A DNA stretch of 64,000 nucleotides from Rhodobacteraceae bacterium LMO-JJ12 (GCA_021555075.1 JAKGBX010000001.1:2294001-2358000); one strand, 5' to 3'. Positions 26,438 through 36,202 are shown, counted from the first letter of the stretch. Program-made: numbers and translations. The notes: a model not told the origin generated them from the letters alone.

Positions 26438-26514
26438 TGGCGCGGTTGACGGGGCTCGAACCCGCGACCCCCGGCGTGACAGGCCGGTACTCTAACCAAC
26501 TGAGCTACAACCGC
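26438..26514 (-). tRNA. tRNA-Asp (GTC), second copy
   Basis: A 77-nt gene with the same acceptor stem, anticodon GTC and encoded CCA as the copy about 230 bp away. The visible difference is in the D loop (CAGTTGG here, CAGCTGG there). The tandem arrangement indicates a recent duplication. Confidence 0.97.
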
Positions 26515-26808
26515 TCGCTACCGTCCCCCTGACCGATGGCCAAGGCGATGCGCCCGTGTTTAGGCAAGCGTGCGCGGGGCGTCAAGCGGCTGTTGCCTTG
26601 GTTGACGAGAAAAATGCACACGCGTTTGCGTGACCGAAAGGTCACGCTCAACCACATGCCACATTTTGGTCACATTCCCGCCCTGTCACAACCTGATTTC
26701 CCGCCAAACGTGCAGCGATACCTGTTAACAAAGCGCCCCCGGCGCAAGCCGGCCAGACGCTTATAAGGCCGGACGTTTTTGATCAGTTCGAGGTAAAGGA
26801 GCAGAGAT

Positions 26809-26931
26809 ATGGCACAGGCAAAACCAACCAGACAGGCCCCGTCCAAACCTGAAAAATCACCCCAGAGCGTCAAGACACCGATCCCCAGGATCGGCTCGAA
26901 GCCGATAATAACCGACTACGCGTCTCTTTAA
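26809..26931 (+). CDS. 40-residue basic, proline-rich small protein
   Basis: A short ORF with a strong ribosome site (AAAGGAGC) 9 bases before the ATG. The product is rich in Lys, Pro, Ser and Gln (MAQAKPTRQAPSKPEKS...), ends in IITDYASL and has no hydrophobic segment, so it is probably cytosolic and disordered. It is followed by a good terminator at 27023. I do not recognise it. Support comes from the RBS and terminator framing. Confidence 0.55.
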   Translation: MAQAKPTRQAPSKPEKSPQSVKTPIPRIGSKPIITDYASL

Positions 26932-27022
26932 GCCCCACCGCGCGCAGTGGCAGCGCGGGGGCGCACGCGAGATTGAGCACCCGGACGACCTCCAGACATG
27001 ACCTCGCAGATAACGCGCACGC

Positions 27023-27058
27023 AAAAAGGGCCACTCCGATCCGGAAGCGGCCCTTTTT
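27023..27058. terminator. Bidirectional intrinsic terminator
   Basis: AAAAAGGGCC (27023-27032) pairs perfectly with GGCCCTTTTT (27049-27058) around a 16-nt loop. This gives a T-run on both strands between the small ORF and the convergent ndk gene. Confidence 0.9.
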
Positions 27059-27162
27059 CATATGTTCGAAATACTCAGGCGAAAGAGACACCGTTCCTCG
27101 CCTGCCAGATCATCGCGCGACACTTCCTGAATGGCGGTCGTGCAAATCACGTTGCCGGAGGT

Positions 27163-27585
27163 TCAGCCGACCAGTTCAAGACCCGAGAAGAAGTAAGCGA
27201 TCTCTTCTTTGGCAGTCTCTGGCGCGTCCGATCCGTGCACCGAGTTTTCACCGATCGACAGGGCGAATTCCTTGCGGATCGTGCCGTCGGCGGCTTCGGC
27301 CGGGTTGGTCGCGCCCATGATTTCGCGGTTGCGCGCGATGGCGTTTTCACCTTCCAGAACCTGCACAACAATCGGCTCGCTCGACATGAACTCGCAGAGT
27401 TCGTCATAGAACGGGCGTTCCTTGTGCACACCATAAAACACGCCGGCCTGGGCCTTGGTCAGATGGATGCGCTTTTGCGCCACGACGCGCAGGCCGCCCT
27501 CTTCAAACTTGGCGACGATCTTGCCGGTGAGGTTGCGTTTGGTGGCGTCGGGTTTGATGATCGAGAAAGTGCGTTCGAGTGCCAT
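27163..27585 (-). CDS. ndk: Nucleoside diphosphate kinase
   Basis: A 140-residue enzyme transferring the gamma-phosphate of ATP to NDPs via a phospho-histidine. The N-terminus [20 protein letters not shown] is diagnostic, and the catalytic His lies in [16 protein letters not shown]. Length matches the bacterial family. The start is supported by GGAG upstream on the minus strand. It is the only gene of its unit, with a terminator about 105 bp downstream. Confidence 0.97.
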   Translation of the reverse strand: MALERTFSIIKPDATKRNLTGKIVAKFEEGGLRVVAQKRIHLTKAQAGVFYGVHKERPFYDELCEFMSSEPIVVQVLEGENAIARNREIMGATNPAEAADGTIRKEFALSIGENSVHGSDAPETAKEEIAYFFSGLELVG

Positions 27586-27666
27586 TTAGGGGGCTCCTGC
27601 TTCTGGTGAGGTTTGAATGATTTGGCGCCCTGCTATCATGGGCGCGCGGCTTTGAAAAGCTGCGCT

Positions 27667-28872
27667 TTACAACAGCGCGCGCCCTTCTTCAAGCCGCCCT
27701 ACGGCAACGGCGGCAGCAAGCCCGATGCCACTGGTGATCACCAACGACGCAAGCAGCACATGCACCCCAAAAGCATTGCTGACAAGCGCGCCTACGATGG
27801 TCGAAATCGCCGCCCCGCCCGCCAGGGTCAGAGCGCCGGATAGACCCGAGGCGGACCCGGCCAACCGAGGCGCCACCGACATCACCCCGGCGTTGGCGCC
27901 CGGCAGGGTCAACCCGTTGCCAATGCCGACGAAAATCGCCCCGCCAAACAACACTGCGGGGTGCGAAATTCCCGCCACAATCAGCCCGAGCGCCGCCAGC
28001 GGCCCCAGCGTGGCAAACCAGCGCCCCAGCGTCATCAACCGCACGATTCCCCATGCTCCGCCCTTGCGCGCGCTGACGATATTGCCTGCCATGAACCCGG
28101 CTGAGATCGAGCCCATGCCGACCCCCACGAGCGCCGGTGTCAGCCCATAGGCGGCGGCGCCAACCTGTGGCGCGCCTCCGAGAAAGGCGAAAAAGCCCCC
28201 TACCGAGAAGACAAGAAGCACACAATAGGCCCAGAAAAGCTGCGCACGAAACAATTCAGGATAGGAGCGAAACTGTTCGACATAGCTGGTCGAGGGGGAA
28301 AGATTGGTTTCGCCCATATCGGACCAGGTCAGAACCAGCAGAGCCGAACCCATGACCACAAACGCCCAGAAGGTTGCGCGCCAGCCAAAAGCCTCGTCGA
28401 GCAGTCCGCCCAATACCGGCCCCAGCAGTGGTGCCAATGCCATCGCGGTTCCAATCACTCCCAGGAGCCGCGCCGCCTCTTCCGGCGGGGCCATATCGCG
28501 CACCACTGCACGTGACAGAACCATGCCCACTCCGACAAAGCATTGCACCATGCGAAAACACAGGAAAACATAGACGTTCTCTGCCAATGCACAGCCCACC
28601 GAAGCCAAGGTGAACACCGCTATTCCGAACAACATCACCTTGCGGCGGCCTATCTTGTCGCTGATCGGCCCTAAGATCATCTGAAACACCGCGGAGGCGG
28701 CAAGATACCCCCCGAGCGACAACGACATGAGACCGTAGTCAGCCTGAAAATCCTGTGCCATCCGCTCCATCGAGGGCAGAAACATGTTGAGCGAAAGCAC
28801 GCTCAGCGAGGTGAGCAACACCAGCGTGACAATACGGGGTGCAGTGCGGGTTGTCTGCAAGTCTGTGGTCAT
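27667..28872 (-). CDS. Bcr/CflA-family multidrug efflux MFS transporter
   Basis: A 401-residue, 12-helix major facilitator. The Bcr/CflA subgroup is indicated by LNMFLPSMERMAQDFQADYG in the first loop, the motif GPISDKIGRRKVMLFG (MFS motif A), and RAVVRDMAPPEEAARLLG with LLGPVLGGLLDEAFGWRATF. It exports drugs such as bicyclomycin or chloramphenicol analogues in exchange for protons; the physiological substrate is unknown. In-frame ATGs at 28890 and 28884 are alternatives; GGACG favours 28872 slightly. Confidence 0.88.
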   Translation of the reverse strand: MTTDLQTTRTAPRIVTLVLLTSLSVLSLNMFLPSMERMAQDFQADYGLMSLSLGGYLAASAVFQMILGPISDKIGRRKVMLFGIAVFTLASVGCALAENVYVFLCFRMVQCFVGVGMVLSRAVVRDMAPPEEAARLLGVIGTAMALAPLLGPVLGGLLDEAFGWRATFWAFVVMGSALLVLTWSDMGETNLSPSTSYVEQFRSYPELFRAQLFWAYCVLLVFSVGGFFAFLGGAPQVGAAAYGLTPALVGVGMGSISAGFMAGNIVSARKGGAWGIVRLMTLGRWFATLGPLAALGLIVAGISHPAVLFGGAIFVGIGNGLTLPGANAGVMSVAPRLAGSASGLSGALTLAGGAAISTIVGALVSNAFGVHVLLASLVITSGIGLAAAVAVGRLEEGRALL

Positions 28873-29013
28873 GGGGACGTCCATTACCATGTGAATGCCC
28901 CGGCGGTACCGGCTTCCGCCTGCCTCTGCAAGGGGTCTCTAAGTGACTTTCCCCTGTTTCCAATCGGTTCGCTGACCGCGCCGCAGTTTGCGCACCATGT
29001 TTTCGCGACAGAA

Positions 29014-29769
29014 TTATAGCGCTGTGATGCGATTTGGGATCACGAACAGCCGGTGATAGAAAATCCGCTTCATTTGCACGGTGATATCACCTGCGGCTTG
29101 CCCTGCCGGGATCAACCCGATTTGCCATTCAAACTGCACCGGTCGGGGTACCGGCTTGGTGCAGCCCTCTGCGCGGCGGCATATCGGGGGAAGCGTGGTG
29201 CGCATCCGGCTCTGTACCCAGATAGGTCGACGGTCGCAAAACACTTCCAGAAACCCGCTGTCATCATCGGCCAGTTCGATGCGCATTTCCACACTGTGCC
29301 AGTGCGCCAGATCTTCGGGCTTGATACAGGTTCGCCCCATCACGCTGAGACCGCGCCTGGAGTCCAGCAAGACCGCAAACAACTCGGCCTCGCCTTGCGT
29401 CGCATCCGAGCGCAGGAAACGCGAAATCACCATTGGTTTGCGCGGAAGTACCGTCTGATCCAGCCGTATATCGAACCCGAAGAGGTAGCTCTGTTCCAGC
29501 CCCCACTCCCGCCCGGTTTGCAAGGCCGAACGCCGCTCACCCCGAGCCAGGCGGAAGGTGACAACCTGCCCGGCGACATTCGGCGCACGATCCGACGCCG
29601 GATCAACCGTCTCGGGCGCAGTCACCCAGGCGTCAAGGTTTTGTGAAGTCGGAAAGACCGGTCCGACCTCGGAACAGGCGCTCAAGAGACCAACCGCAAG
29701 CGCCACCCCGGCGCGCATGACTGCAGCGCCCGGAATGCGGACAACGATTCTTCCCCAAAGCTTGGCCAA
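29014..29769 (-). CDS. Lipoprotein with a polysaccharide-lyase-like (jelly-roll) body
   Basis: A 251-residue exported protein. A hydrophobic N-terminal segment ends in the lipobox LLSAC-S (Cys32), so it should be lipid-anchored. The body (VVTFRLARGERRSAL, WGLEQSYLFGFDIRLD, WHSVEMRIELADDDSGFLEVFCDRRPIW) has strand patterns reminiscent of heparin-lyase/PL-type jelly-roll domains. I cannot identify catalytic residues, so enzymatic function is uncertain. It is divergent from the ABC-F gene. An internal start at residue 18 (MRAG) would give a more normal signal peptide. Confidence 0.6.
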   Translation of the reverse strand: MAKLWGRIVVRIPGAAVMRAGVALAVGLLSACSEVGPVFPTSQNLDAWVTAPETVDPASDRAPNVAGQVVTFRLARGERRSALQTGREWGLEQSYLFGFDIRLDQTVLPRKPMVISRFLRSDATQGEAELFAVLLDSRRGLSVMGRTCIKPEDLAHWHSVEMRIELADDDSGFLEVFCDRRPIWVQSRMRTTLPPICRRAEGCTKPVPRPVQFEWQIGLIPAGQAAGDITVQMKRIFYHRLFVIPNRITAL

Positions 29770-29975
29770 TTCTCTCGATCCCCGTCAGGCCGAAATGCCA
29801 ATTCAGAATGCTAGTGTTGTGAACTGCAACGAATCAAGCCTCTTGTCGGCGATGCACCTCGGCCCTGCCCGCGCACGATCACATGTTCTTGGGCTGATGG
29901 CTGTCATATCACGGTCTGATCGCCGACTGATCACTGCCAATTGACACCCCCCGCGCCCTCTGTCACCTCCCCGTC

Positions 29976-31814
29976 ATGCTGAGACTTGATGACATATCCT
30001 ACTCTGTGGCCGGGCGTTTGCTGATCGAGCACGCCTCTGCCACGATTCCCACCGGCCACAAAGTGGGCGTGGTCGGGCGCAATGGCACCGGCAAGACAAC
30101 GCTCTTTCGGATGATCCGGGGCGAATTGGCACTTGAGAGCGGCAAGATTTCCTTGCCCAGCCGCGCCCGCATCGGTGGTGTCGCCCAAGAAGTGCCGGGC
30201 AACGAGGTTTCGCTGATCGACACGGTGCTGGCGGCGGATACCGAGCGCGCGGAACTGATGGCCGAGGAAAGCACCGATCCCTCGCGCATTGCCGAAGTGC
30301 AGACCCGGCTTGCCGATATCGACGCCTGGGGCGCCGAGGCGCGTGCCTCGTCGATCCTGCGCGGTCTTGGCTTTACCGCCGCCGAAATGCTCCAGCCCTG
30401 CTCGGCTTTTTCGGGCGGCTGGCGAATGCGCGTGGCGTTGGCCGGCGTGTTGTTTTCTGCCCCCGATGTTCTGTTGCTCGATGAGCCGACCAACTATCTT
30501 GATCTCGAGGGCGCTCTCTGGCTCGAAAACTATCTGGCGAAATACCCCCATACGGTATTGATCGTCAGCCATGATCGCGAGTTGCTCAATCGCGCGGTGG
30601 GTGCAATTCTGCATCTCGAAGATCGGAAACTGACCCTTTATCAGGGCAATTACGAAACCTTCGCCCAGACCCGCTCGGCGCGGCTGCTGGCCGCCGAATC
30701 CGAAGCCCGCAAACAGGATGCGCGGCGCGCCCATCTGCAAAGCTTTGTTGATCGGTTCCGCGCCAAGGCGTCAAAAGCCGTGCAGGCGCAATCACGGCTC
30801 AAGATGATTGCCAAGATGAAGCCGATCAACACCCCACAAGAGGCCGCATTGCGCGCGTTTTCCTTTCCCTCACCCGAGGAACTGTCGCCGCCAATCATCC
30901 GAGTGGAAAATGGCGAAGTCGGCTATGATGGTAAGCCAGTCCTGAAGCGGCTTGATTTGCGTATCGACCAAGACGACCGCATCGCGCTTCTGGGACGCAA
31001 TGGTGAAGGAAAATCCACTCTTTCCAAGCTCTTGTCAGGCAGACTTGATCTGATGGCCGGACGCATGACGACCTCGTCCAAACTGCGCGTAGGCTTCTTT
31101 GCCCAGCATCAGGTTGATGAGTTGCACATTGACGAGACGCCGATTGACCACATCCGCCGTCTGCGCCCCACCGAGACGCCTTCGCGCCTGCGCGCCCGAC
31201 TGGGTGGCTTTGGGATCGGCGCCGAACAGGCCGACACGTTGGTTGGCGCGCTGTCCGGCGGGCAGAAGGCCCGGCTTTCCCTGATGCTGGCCACCATCGA
31301 CGCGCCACATCTGCTGATCCTTGATGAGCCGACCAACCACCTTGATATCGAGTCGCGCGAAGCGCTGGTCGAAGCTCTGACCGCTTATACCGGCGCGGTG
31401 ATCCTGGTCAGTCACGACATGCACCTGCTCTCTCTCGTGGCCGACCGTCTCTGGCTGGTCAAGGACGGCGCCGTGGCGCCCTATGAGGGCGATCTCGAAA
31501 GCTATCGCGCCATGCTCTTGAGCCGCGACAAGCCGGCATCCAAAGCCAAACCCGAGACCAAGAAACCCAAACGCCCCTCGCGTGACGCTATCCTCGGCCT
31601 GAAAAATGACGTGAGGAAGTGCGAACAACGCGTTGATAAACTTAATGAAATGAGTGACCGACTTGCCACCAAGCTGGCCAATCCGGCGCTCTATGAAAAT
31701 GCCGATGAGGCTGCCGTCTGGCAAAAGAAATATGCCGAGGTGCGCGAGGCGCTCGAACGCGCCGAAGCGCTTTGGATGGCTGCGCTTGAAAAGCTTGAAA
31801 AGGCCGAAACGTGA
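29976..31814 (+). CDS. ABC-F family ATPase (Uup/YheS-like)
   Basis: A 612-residue soluble protein with two ABC cassettes and no membrane segments. Walker A motifs are GRNGTGKTT and GRNGEGKST, signatures are FSGGWRMRV and LSGGQKARL, and both Walker B sites are LLLDEPTNYLD / LILDEPTNHLD. The linker between the cassettes (about residues 235-300) is basic and helical, as in ribosome-acting ABC-F factors. The tail (KKPKRPSRDAILGLKNDVRKCEQRVDKL) is a coiled coil. By family knowledge it acts on the ribosome, or at branched DNA for Uup. Confidence 0.93.
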   Translation: MLRLDDISYSVAGRLLIEHASATIPTGHKVGVVGRNGTGKTTLFRMIRGELALESGKISLPSRARIGGVAQEVPGNEVSLIDTVLAADTERAELMAEESTDPSRIAEVQTRLADIDAWGAEARASSILRGLGFTAAEMLQPCSAFSGGWRMRVALAGVLFSAPDVLLLDEPTNYLDLEGALWLENYLAKYPHTVLIVSHDRELLNRAVGAILHLEDRKLTLYQGNYETFAQTRSARLLAAESEARKQDARRAHLQSFVDRFRAKASKAVQAQSRLKMIAKMKPINTPQEAALRAFSFPSPEELSPPIIRVENGEVGYDGKPVLKRLDLRIDQDDRIALLGRNGEGKSTLSKLLSGRLDLMAGRMTTSSKLRVGFFAQHQVDELHIDETPIDHIRRLRPTETPSRLRARLGGFGIGAEQADTLVGALSGGQKARLSLMLATIDAPHLLILDEPTNHLDIESREALVEALTAYTGAVILVSHDMHLLSLVADRLWLVKDGAVAPYEGDLESYRAMLLSRDKPASKAKPETKKPKRPSRDAILGLKNDVRKCEQRVDKLNEMSDRLATKLANPALYENADEAAVWQKKYAEVREALERAEALWMAALEKLEKAET

Positions 31815-32431
31815 TCGACATGGCCTTCCTCATAACCGCTTTTGTGGCGCTTTTCGTGGTGATCGACCCGATCGGGCTTACGCCGCTTTTTGTCACACTT
31901 ACCCAAGGTATGACCGCCAAGACCCGCCGCGCCATCGCGCTTCGCTCCTGTCTGGTCGCCTTTGCCATCCTGACCGCTTTTGCATTCTTTGGCGAGGCGG
32001 TGCTGGGCTTTGTCGGTATCTCCATGCCCGCCTTTCGCATCGCGGGCGGCGCGCTTCTTTTTCTCACCGCGCTTGATATGCTGTTTGAACGCCGCGCGCC
32101 GCGCCGCGAAGGTCAGGCCGAGGAAGAGGACCGCCCCGACCCGTCGGTTTTCCCGCTTGCCCTGCCGTTGATTTCGGGCCCCGGCTCTATCGCGACGGTC
32201 ATCCTGCTGTCCAGTCAACACCCCGAGTGGCTCGGGCTGGCAGCCGTAATCGGCGTCGCCTTCGCGGTGATCGCGGTGGTGTTTCTCTTCTTCCTGGTTT
32301 CGGGTGTGCTTGAGCGGCTCCTGGGCAAAACCGGCATCAATATCGCCACGCGGCTTCTGGGCATGTTGCTGGCCGCGCTTGCTGTGCAATTCATCCTGGA
32401 TGGGCTTTCCGCCTTCGGATTTGCGGGTTAG
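31811..32431 (+). CDS. MarC-family integral membrane protein
   Basis: A 206-residue protein with six hydrophobic segments and the MarC/UPF0056 motifs FVVIDPIGLTPLFV near the N-terminus and PLALPLISGPGSIATVILL in the second half. A charged loop (RREGQAEEEDRPD) separates the halves. The GTG at 31811 overlaps the ABC-F stop codon; the ATG at 31820 is an equally possible start. The family's function is unknown despite the historic link to antibiotic resistance. Confidence 0.88.
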   Translation: MIDMAFLITAFVALFVVIDPIGLTPLFVTLTQGMTAKTRRAIALRSCLVAFAILTAFAFFGEAVLGFVGISMPAFRIAGGALLFLTALDMLFERRAPRREGQAEEEDRPDPSVFPLALPLISGPGSIATVILLSSQHPEWLGLAAVIGVAFAVIAVVFLFFLVSGVLERLLGKTGINIATRLLGMLLAALAVQFILDGLSAFGFAG

Positions 32432-32455
32432 CCCCGCACACCCTATATCGACAGC

Positions 32456-33034
32456 ATGGAAAAAGATTACGCCAGCCTGACCTATCTCGTTATTCTGGTC
32501 ACGGCCATCCTCGGATTATATTTCGCCCAGAACCGCGGTTCGCTGGGCAAACTTGCACAGCAGGCGCTGGCGTGGGGGCTGATCTTTGCCGCCGCATTGG
32601 CCGTTGTTGCGCTTTGGGACGATATTCAGGGCGCGCTCATGCCCAAGCAATCGGTGATCGCTGCCGAGGGCCGGATCGCCCTGCCGCGCGCACCCGACGG
32701 GCATTACTATGTCACCGCAGACGTCAACGGCGTGCCGGTCCGCTTTACCGTCGACACCGGCGCCAGCGAGATCGTGCTCAGCCAGTCCGACGCCGAAGCG
32801 GCGGGCATCGACACGGCGGCGCTCGCCTATGTCGGGCGCGCCTATACCGCCAATGGTGAGGTGCGCACCGCCCCAGTGAGGCTTGATAGCTTCGCTATCG
32901 GCCCGATCAACGACATCGGTTTGCGTGCCTTCGTCAATCAGGGCGACATGGCTGGGTCGTTGCTTGGCATGAGCTATCTGCAACGCTACTCAAAGATCGA
33001 AATCACCGACGGCGCGTTGACCCTCACCCGCTAG
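32456..33034 (+). CDS. Membrane-anchored retropepsin-like aspartic protease (TIGR02281 type)
   Basis: A 192-residue protein with two N-terminal transmembrane segments (residues about 7-25 and 38-55) and a clan AA domain. VRFTVDTGASEIVLS carries the catalytic Asp100-Thr-Gly, and the hydrophobic-hydrophobic-Gly partner motif is AGSLLGMSYL. A single DTG per chain implies homodimerisation, as in retroviral proteases. Such genes are common in alphaproteobacteria and often sit near housekeeping genes. The target protein is unknown. It lies 24 bp after marC, probably in the same operon. Confidence 0.83.
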   Translation: MEKDYASLTYLVILVTAILGLYFAQNRGSLGKLAQQALAWGLIFAAALAVVALWDDIQGALMPKQSVIAAEGRIALPRAPDGHYYVTADVNGVPVRFTVDTGASEIVLSQSDAEAAGIDTAALAYVGRAYTANGEVRTAPVRLDSFAIGPINDIGLRAFVNQGDMAGSLLGMSYLQRYSKIEITDGALTLTR

Positions 33035-33057
33035 GTCATGACCGCGTGAAAATTGGA

Positions 33058-33103
33058 TTGACTGGACCTACTTATTTCCAATATCCATGAAATATGGAAT
33101 CAC
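33058..33103 (+). promoter_or_regulatory. Candidate ars promoter/operator overlapping the start codon
   Basis: TTGACT (33058-33063) is followed 15-17 bp later by CAATAT/ATATCC as a possible -10. An imperfect dyad, TTCCAATAT...AATATGGAA, spans 33077-33100 and covers the ATG at 33094. No ribosome site precedes the ATG, so the transcript may be leaderless and self-repressed. Confidence 0.4.
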
Positions 33104-33945
33104 TACTTACAGATCGCCTCGCAACGCTTAGTCATCCGCAACGAATGGCGGTCTTTCGTCTGTTGATGCGGCGCTGTCCGGATGAGCTTCCGGCGGGTGA
33201 AATAGCCCAAGCGCTGAAGCTCAAGGCCAGCACGGCCTCCGTCTATCTATCTGCCCTGACCCACGCCGACATGATCTCGCAACGGCGCGACGGGACGCGG
33301 TTGCTCTATCGCGTTAATCTTGTTGCTGCGCGTGAGATGCTTGCTGATCTGTTCTTTGATTGCTGTCGTGGTCGCGCAGATCTGTGCCCGCCCCCGTATT
33401 CGGAACTTCCAGGAACTACGCCCGTCGTGATCGGCAAGAAGTTCAACGTTCTGTTCGTATGCTCGCGAAACTCGGCCCGCTCGATCTTTGCGGAGACCAT
33501 TCTTCGCGACATCGCAGGTGACAGGTTTACCGCCTATTCGGCCGGCACGGCCCACCGCTCGGAACTGAACCCGTTTGCTGTCGAAATGCTTGTATCCAAC
33601 GGCCACGACGTGACGCCTTTGCGCTCAAAAAACGTATCTGAGTTCCGGCGTGCCGACGCGCCACGCATGGATTTCGTGTTTACGGTTTGCGACCATGCGG
33701 CCAATGAGGATTGCCCCACATGGCCGGGCCAACCGGTTTCTGGCCATTGGGGAATTGCAGACCCGGCCAGGGTTGAAGGAAGTGACGCAGAGAAAAGCCT
33801 CGTGTTTCAAGAGACTTACGAGACGCTCTGCAACCGGGTAATGGCATTCGCCTCATTGCCCTTCGAGGCGCTTGACCGCGCGGCACTGCAACAATGCGTC
33901 GATGATATCGGCAAGGAAATCGCAATACAGGATCACTGCTCATGA
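33094..33945 (+). CDS. ArsR-ArsC fusion: arsenic repressor joined to LMW-phosphatase-type arsenate reductase
   Basis: A 283-residue two-domain protein. Residues 1-100 are an ArsR-type winged HTH ([26 protein letters not shown] region) with a Cys90-Cys91...Cys98 cluster. This resembles the CC-x-C arsenite site seen at the C-terminal end of some ArsR proteins. Residues 115-283 are a low-molecular-weight phosphatase fold with P-loop Cys123-SRNSA-Arg129-Ser, IADPA for the acid, and redox cysteines Cys199 and Cys207 in [16 protein letters not shown], as in thioredoxin-linked ArsC. It heads the operon and overlaps the GAPDH start by 4 bp. Confidence 0.88.
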   Translation: MESLLTDRLATLSHPQRMAVFRLLMRRCPDELPAGEIAQALKLKASTASVYLSALTHADMISQRRDGTRLLYRVNLVAAREMLADLFFDCCRGRADLCPPPYSELPGTTPVVIGKKFNVLFVCSRNSARSIFAETILRDIAGDRFTAYSAGTAHRSELNPFAVEMLVSNGHDVTPLRSKNVSEFRRADAPRMDFVFTVCDHAANEDCPTWPGQPVSGHWGIADPARVEGSDAEKSLVFQETYETLCNRVMAFASLPFEALDRAALQQCVDDIGKEIAIQDHCS

Positions 33946-34940
33946 CCACCTACGCTCTTAACGGCCTCGGCCGCATGGGGAAACTTGCCCTGCGCCCTCT
34001 TTTGGAACGCGGCGCAAAGATTGCCTTCATCAACGACGCCGTTGGCGACCCTGCGATGCATGCGCATCTGTTGGAATTTGATTCCGTTCATGGCCGTTGG
34101 CCAGCGGAGTTTTCGGCAGACGAAAGCGCGATTACGATAGATGGCGCACGGATTCCCGTCACCCGCACCCGCTCGCTTGAAGACCTGCCGCTTGATGGCG
34201 TCGATGTGATGATCGATTGCACCGGAGCCTTCAAAACCGAAGCCAAACTGGCCCCTTACTTCGCAGCGGGCGTAAAAAAGGTTGTCGTGTCCGCACCGGT
34301 AAAGGATGGCCCGACCGCCAATATCGTCTATGGCGTGAACGACGACATTTACGATCCGGACACGCATCATATCGTGACCGCGGCAAGTTGCACGACGAAC
34401 TGTCTTGCGCCTGTTGTCAAAGTGCTGCTTGAGGGGATCGGGATCAAACACGGGTCGATGACGACGATTCACGATGTGACCAATACCCAGACAATCATAG
34501 ATCGCCCCGCCAAGGATATGCGCCGCGCGCGCTCGGCTCTGACCAACCTGATCCCCACTACAACAGGCTCGGCAACCGCGATTACTCTGATCTATCCTGA
34601 ACTTGCAGGCAAACTGAACGGTCATGCGGTGCGCGTGCCGCTGTTGAACGCATCAATCACGGATTGCGTGTTTGAAATGAACCGCGAAACCTCTGTTGAA
34701 GAGGTCAACGACCTGTTCAAGGCGGCTGCCGAAGGCTCTTTGAAAGGTATTCTCGGGTATGAAACGCGCCCTCTGGTCTCGTCTGATTATACCAACGATC
34801 CGCGCAGCTGTATCATTGATGCCCCCTCGACCATGGTGGTGAATGGCACTCAGCTCAAGGTTTACGCTTGGTATGACAACGAATATGGCTATGCGCAGCG
34901 GCTGGTCGATGTGGCCCTTATGGTGGGCGCACGGCTGTGA
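33942..34940 (+). CDS. ArsJ-associated glyceraldehyde-3-phosphate dehydrogenase
   Basis: A 332-residue GAPDH. The catalytic Cys is in [15 protein letters not shown], and the C-terminal [17 protein letters not shown] is typical. The Rossmann opening is [19 protein letters not shown] rather than the usual VGINGFGRIGR, which matches the divergent ars-linked GAPDHs. Known role: it uses arsenate in place of phosphate to make 1-arseno-3-phosphoglycerate, which ArsJ exports. Overlap with both neighbours (ATGA and GTGA) supports one translation unit and an arsenic role, not central glycolysis. Confidence 0.92.
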   Translation: MTTYALNGLGRMGKLALRPLLERGAKIAFINDAVGDPAMHAHLLEFDSVHGRWPAEFSADESAITIDGARIPVTRTRSLEDLPLDGVDVMIDCTGAFKTEAKLAPYFAAGVKKVVVSAPVKDGPTANIVYGVNDDIYDPDTHHIVTAASCTTNCLAPVVKVLLEGIGIKHGSMTTIHDVTNTQTIIDRPAKDMRRARSALTNLIPTTTGSATAITLIYPELAGKLNGHAVRVPLLNASITDCVFEMNRETSVEEVNDLFKAAAEGSLKGILGYETRPLVSSDYTNDPRSCIIDAPSTMVVNGTQLKVYAWYDNEYGYAQRLVDVALMVGARL

Positions 34941-36202
34941 CACGTCCCACGGGGTTTGCCGCCTATATCACCGTCACGGCGGCCTATTGGGCATTCATGC
35001 TGACCGATGGCGCCTTGCGCATGCTGGTGCTGTTGCATTTCCACACGCTGGGCTTTTCGCCGGTGCAGCTGGCCTATCTGTTTGTGCTTTATGAAATTGC
35101 AGGTGTCGCAACCAACCTTTCAGCAGGCTGGATCGCGGCGCGTTTCGGGCTGACCAGAACGCTTTATGCGGGGTTGACGTTGCAGGTCATTGCCCTCTTG
35201 GCCCTTGCGCGGCTTGATCCGAACTGGAGCATCGCCGCTTCTGTCATCTATGTCATGCTTGTGCAGGGCTTGTCCGGCGTGGCCAAGGACCTGGCCAAGA
35301 TGAGCTCGAAAAGCGCGGTCAAGATCCTCGCTCCGACCAAAGACGGCGGGTTGTTTCGATGGGTCGCCGTTCTCACGGGCTCAAAGAATGCCGTCAAGGG
35401 GGGCGGCTTTCTGTTGGGTGCAGCACTTCTGGCGGTTTTCGGGTTTGTTCCGTCTGTACTGACAATGGCCTTGATCCTGTTTGTCATCCTTGTCGGCGTC
35501 ATGATCGGCATGCCATCGGGCCTTCCGGTGGGGCGCAAAGACGTAAAGTTCGCCGAAGTGTTCTCCAACAACCGCAACATCAACTGGCTCAGTGCCGCCC
35601 GGCTGTTCCTGTTCGGGGCGCGCGACGTGTGGTTCGTTGTCGGCATCCCGATCTATTTCTACGCAGTATTGTCGGACGGAAGCGAGGAAGGAAACCGCGC
35701 GGCGTTCTTCATGATAGGGACATTCATGGCCGTCTGGACGATCCTTTACGGAGTGGTTCAGGGCTGGGCGCCGCGGATCCTCAAAGCCACCTCGCGTACA
35801 GAAGCAGAGATACTGACGCAGGCAAGATACTGGGTTGGCCTGCTCATATTCGTGCCTGCCCTGCTTGGCGGTGTTGTCTGGCTGTCGCCCGAACCATCCA
35901 ATGCTCTGACTGCGTCACTCATTGCTGGTCTTTTGGTATTTGGCGCGATTTTTGCCGTCAACTCGTCCCTGCATTCCTTTCTGATCCTCAGCTTTACCGA
36001 TGCAAAGCGGGTCACGATGGATGTCGGATTCTACTATATGTCCAATGCAGCCGGTCGCCTCGTCGGAACGATCCTGTCGGGCGTTACCTATCAGTTGGGC
36101 GGCGTGCCATTGTGCCTTGGCACTGCGGCCCTGATGATAACGCTGAGTTGGATTGGAACATCACAGCTCACCCCGAAAACAAACAAGGCCGCGATGACAT
36201 AG
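34937..36202 (+). CDS. arsJ: Organoarsenical efflux MFS transporter ArsJ
   Basis: A 421-residue, about 12-helix MFS protein starting with GTG that overlaps the GAPDH stop. ArsJ hallmarks are [26 protein letters not shown] at the N-terminus, [18 protein letters not shown], the [13 protein letters not shown] segment and an [14 protein letters not shown] motif. It exports 1-arseno-3-phosphoglycerate made by the adjacent GAPDH, and the extruded compound hydrolyses outside to arsenate. No arsenite exporter (ArsB/Acr3) is present in this operon. The stop codon is inside the terminator stem. Confidence 0.93.
   Translation: MTRPTGFAAYITVTAAYWAFMLTDGALRMLVLLHFHTLGFSPVQLAYLFVLYEIAGVATNLSAGWIAARFGLTRTLYAGLTLQVIALLALARLDPNWSIAASVIYVMLVQGLSGVAKDLAKMSSKSAVKILAPTKDGGLFRWVAVLTGSKNAVKGGGFLLGAALLAVFGFVPSVLTMALILFVILVGVMIGMPSGLPVGRKDVKFAEVFSNNRNINWLSAARLFLFGARDVWFVVGIPIYFYAVLSDGSEEGNRAAFFMIGTFMAVWTILYGVVQGWAPRILKATSRTEAEILTQARYWVGLLIFVPALLGGVVWLSPEPSNALTASLIAGLLVFGAIFAVNSSLHSFLILSFTDAKRVTMDVGFYYMSNAAGRLVGTILSGVTYQLGGVPLCLGTAALMITLSWIGTSQLTPKTNKAAMT

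Noticed and set aside
26536-26766. 76-codon Arg-rich frame after the tRNA-Asp pair
   Set aside because: Composition looks like a random GC-rich frame and there is no ribosome site; the nearby 26809 ORF is better supported.
33942-34940. Glycolytic gapA assignment
   Set aside because: It overlaps ArsR-ArsC and arsJ and has the divergent ars-type N-terminus, so an arsenic role is favoured over housekeeping glycolysis.
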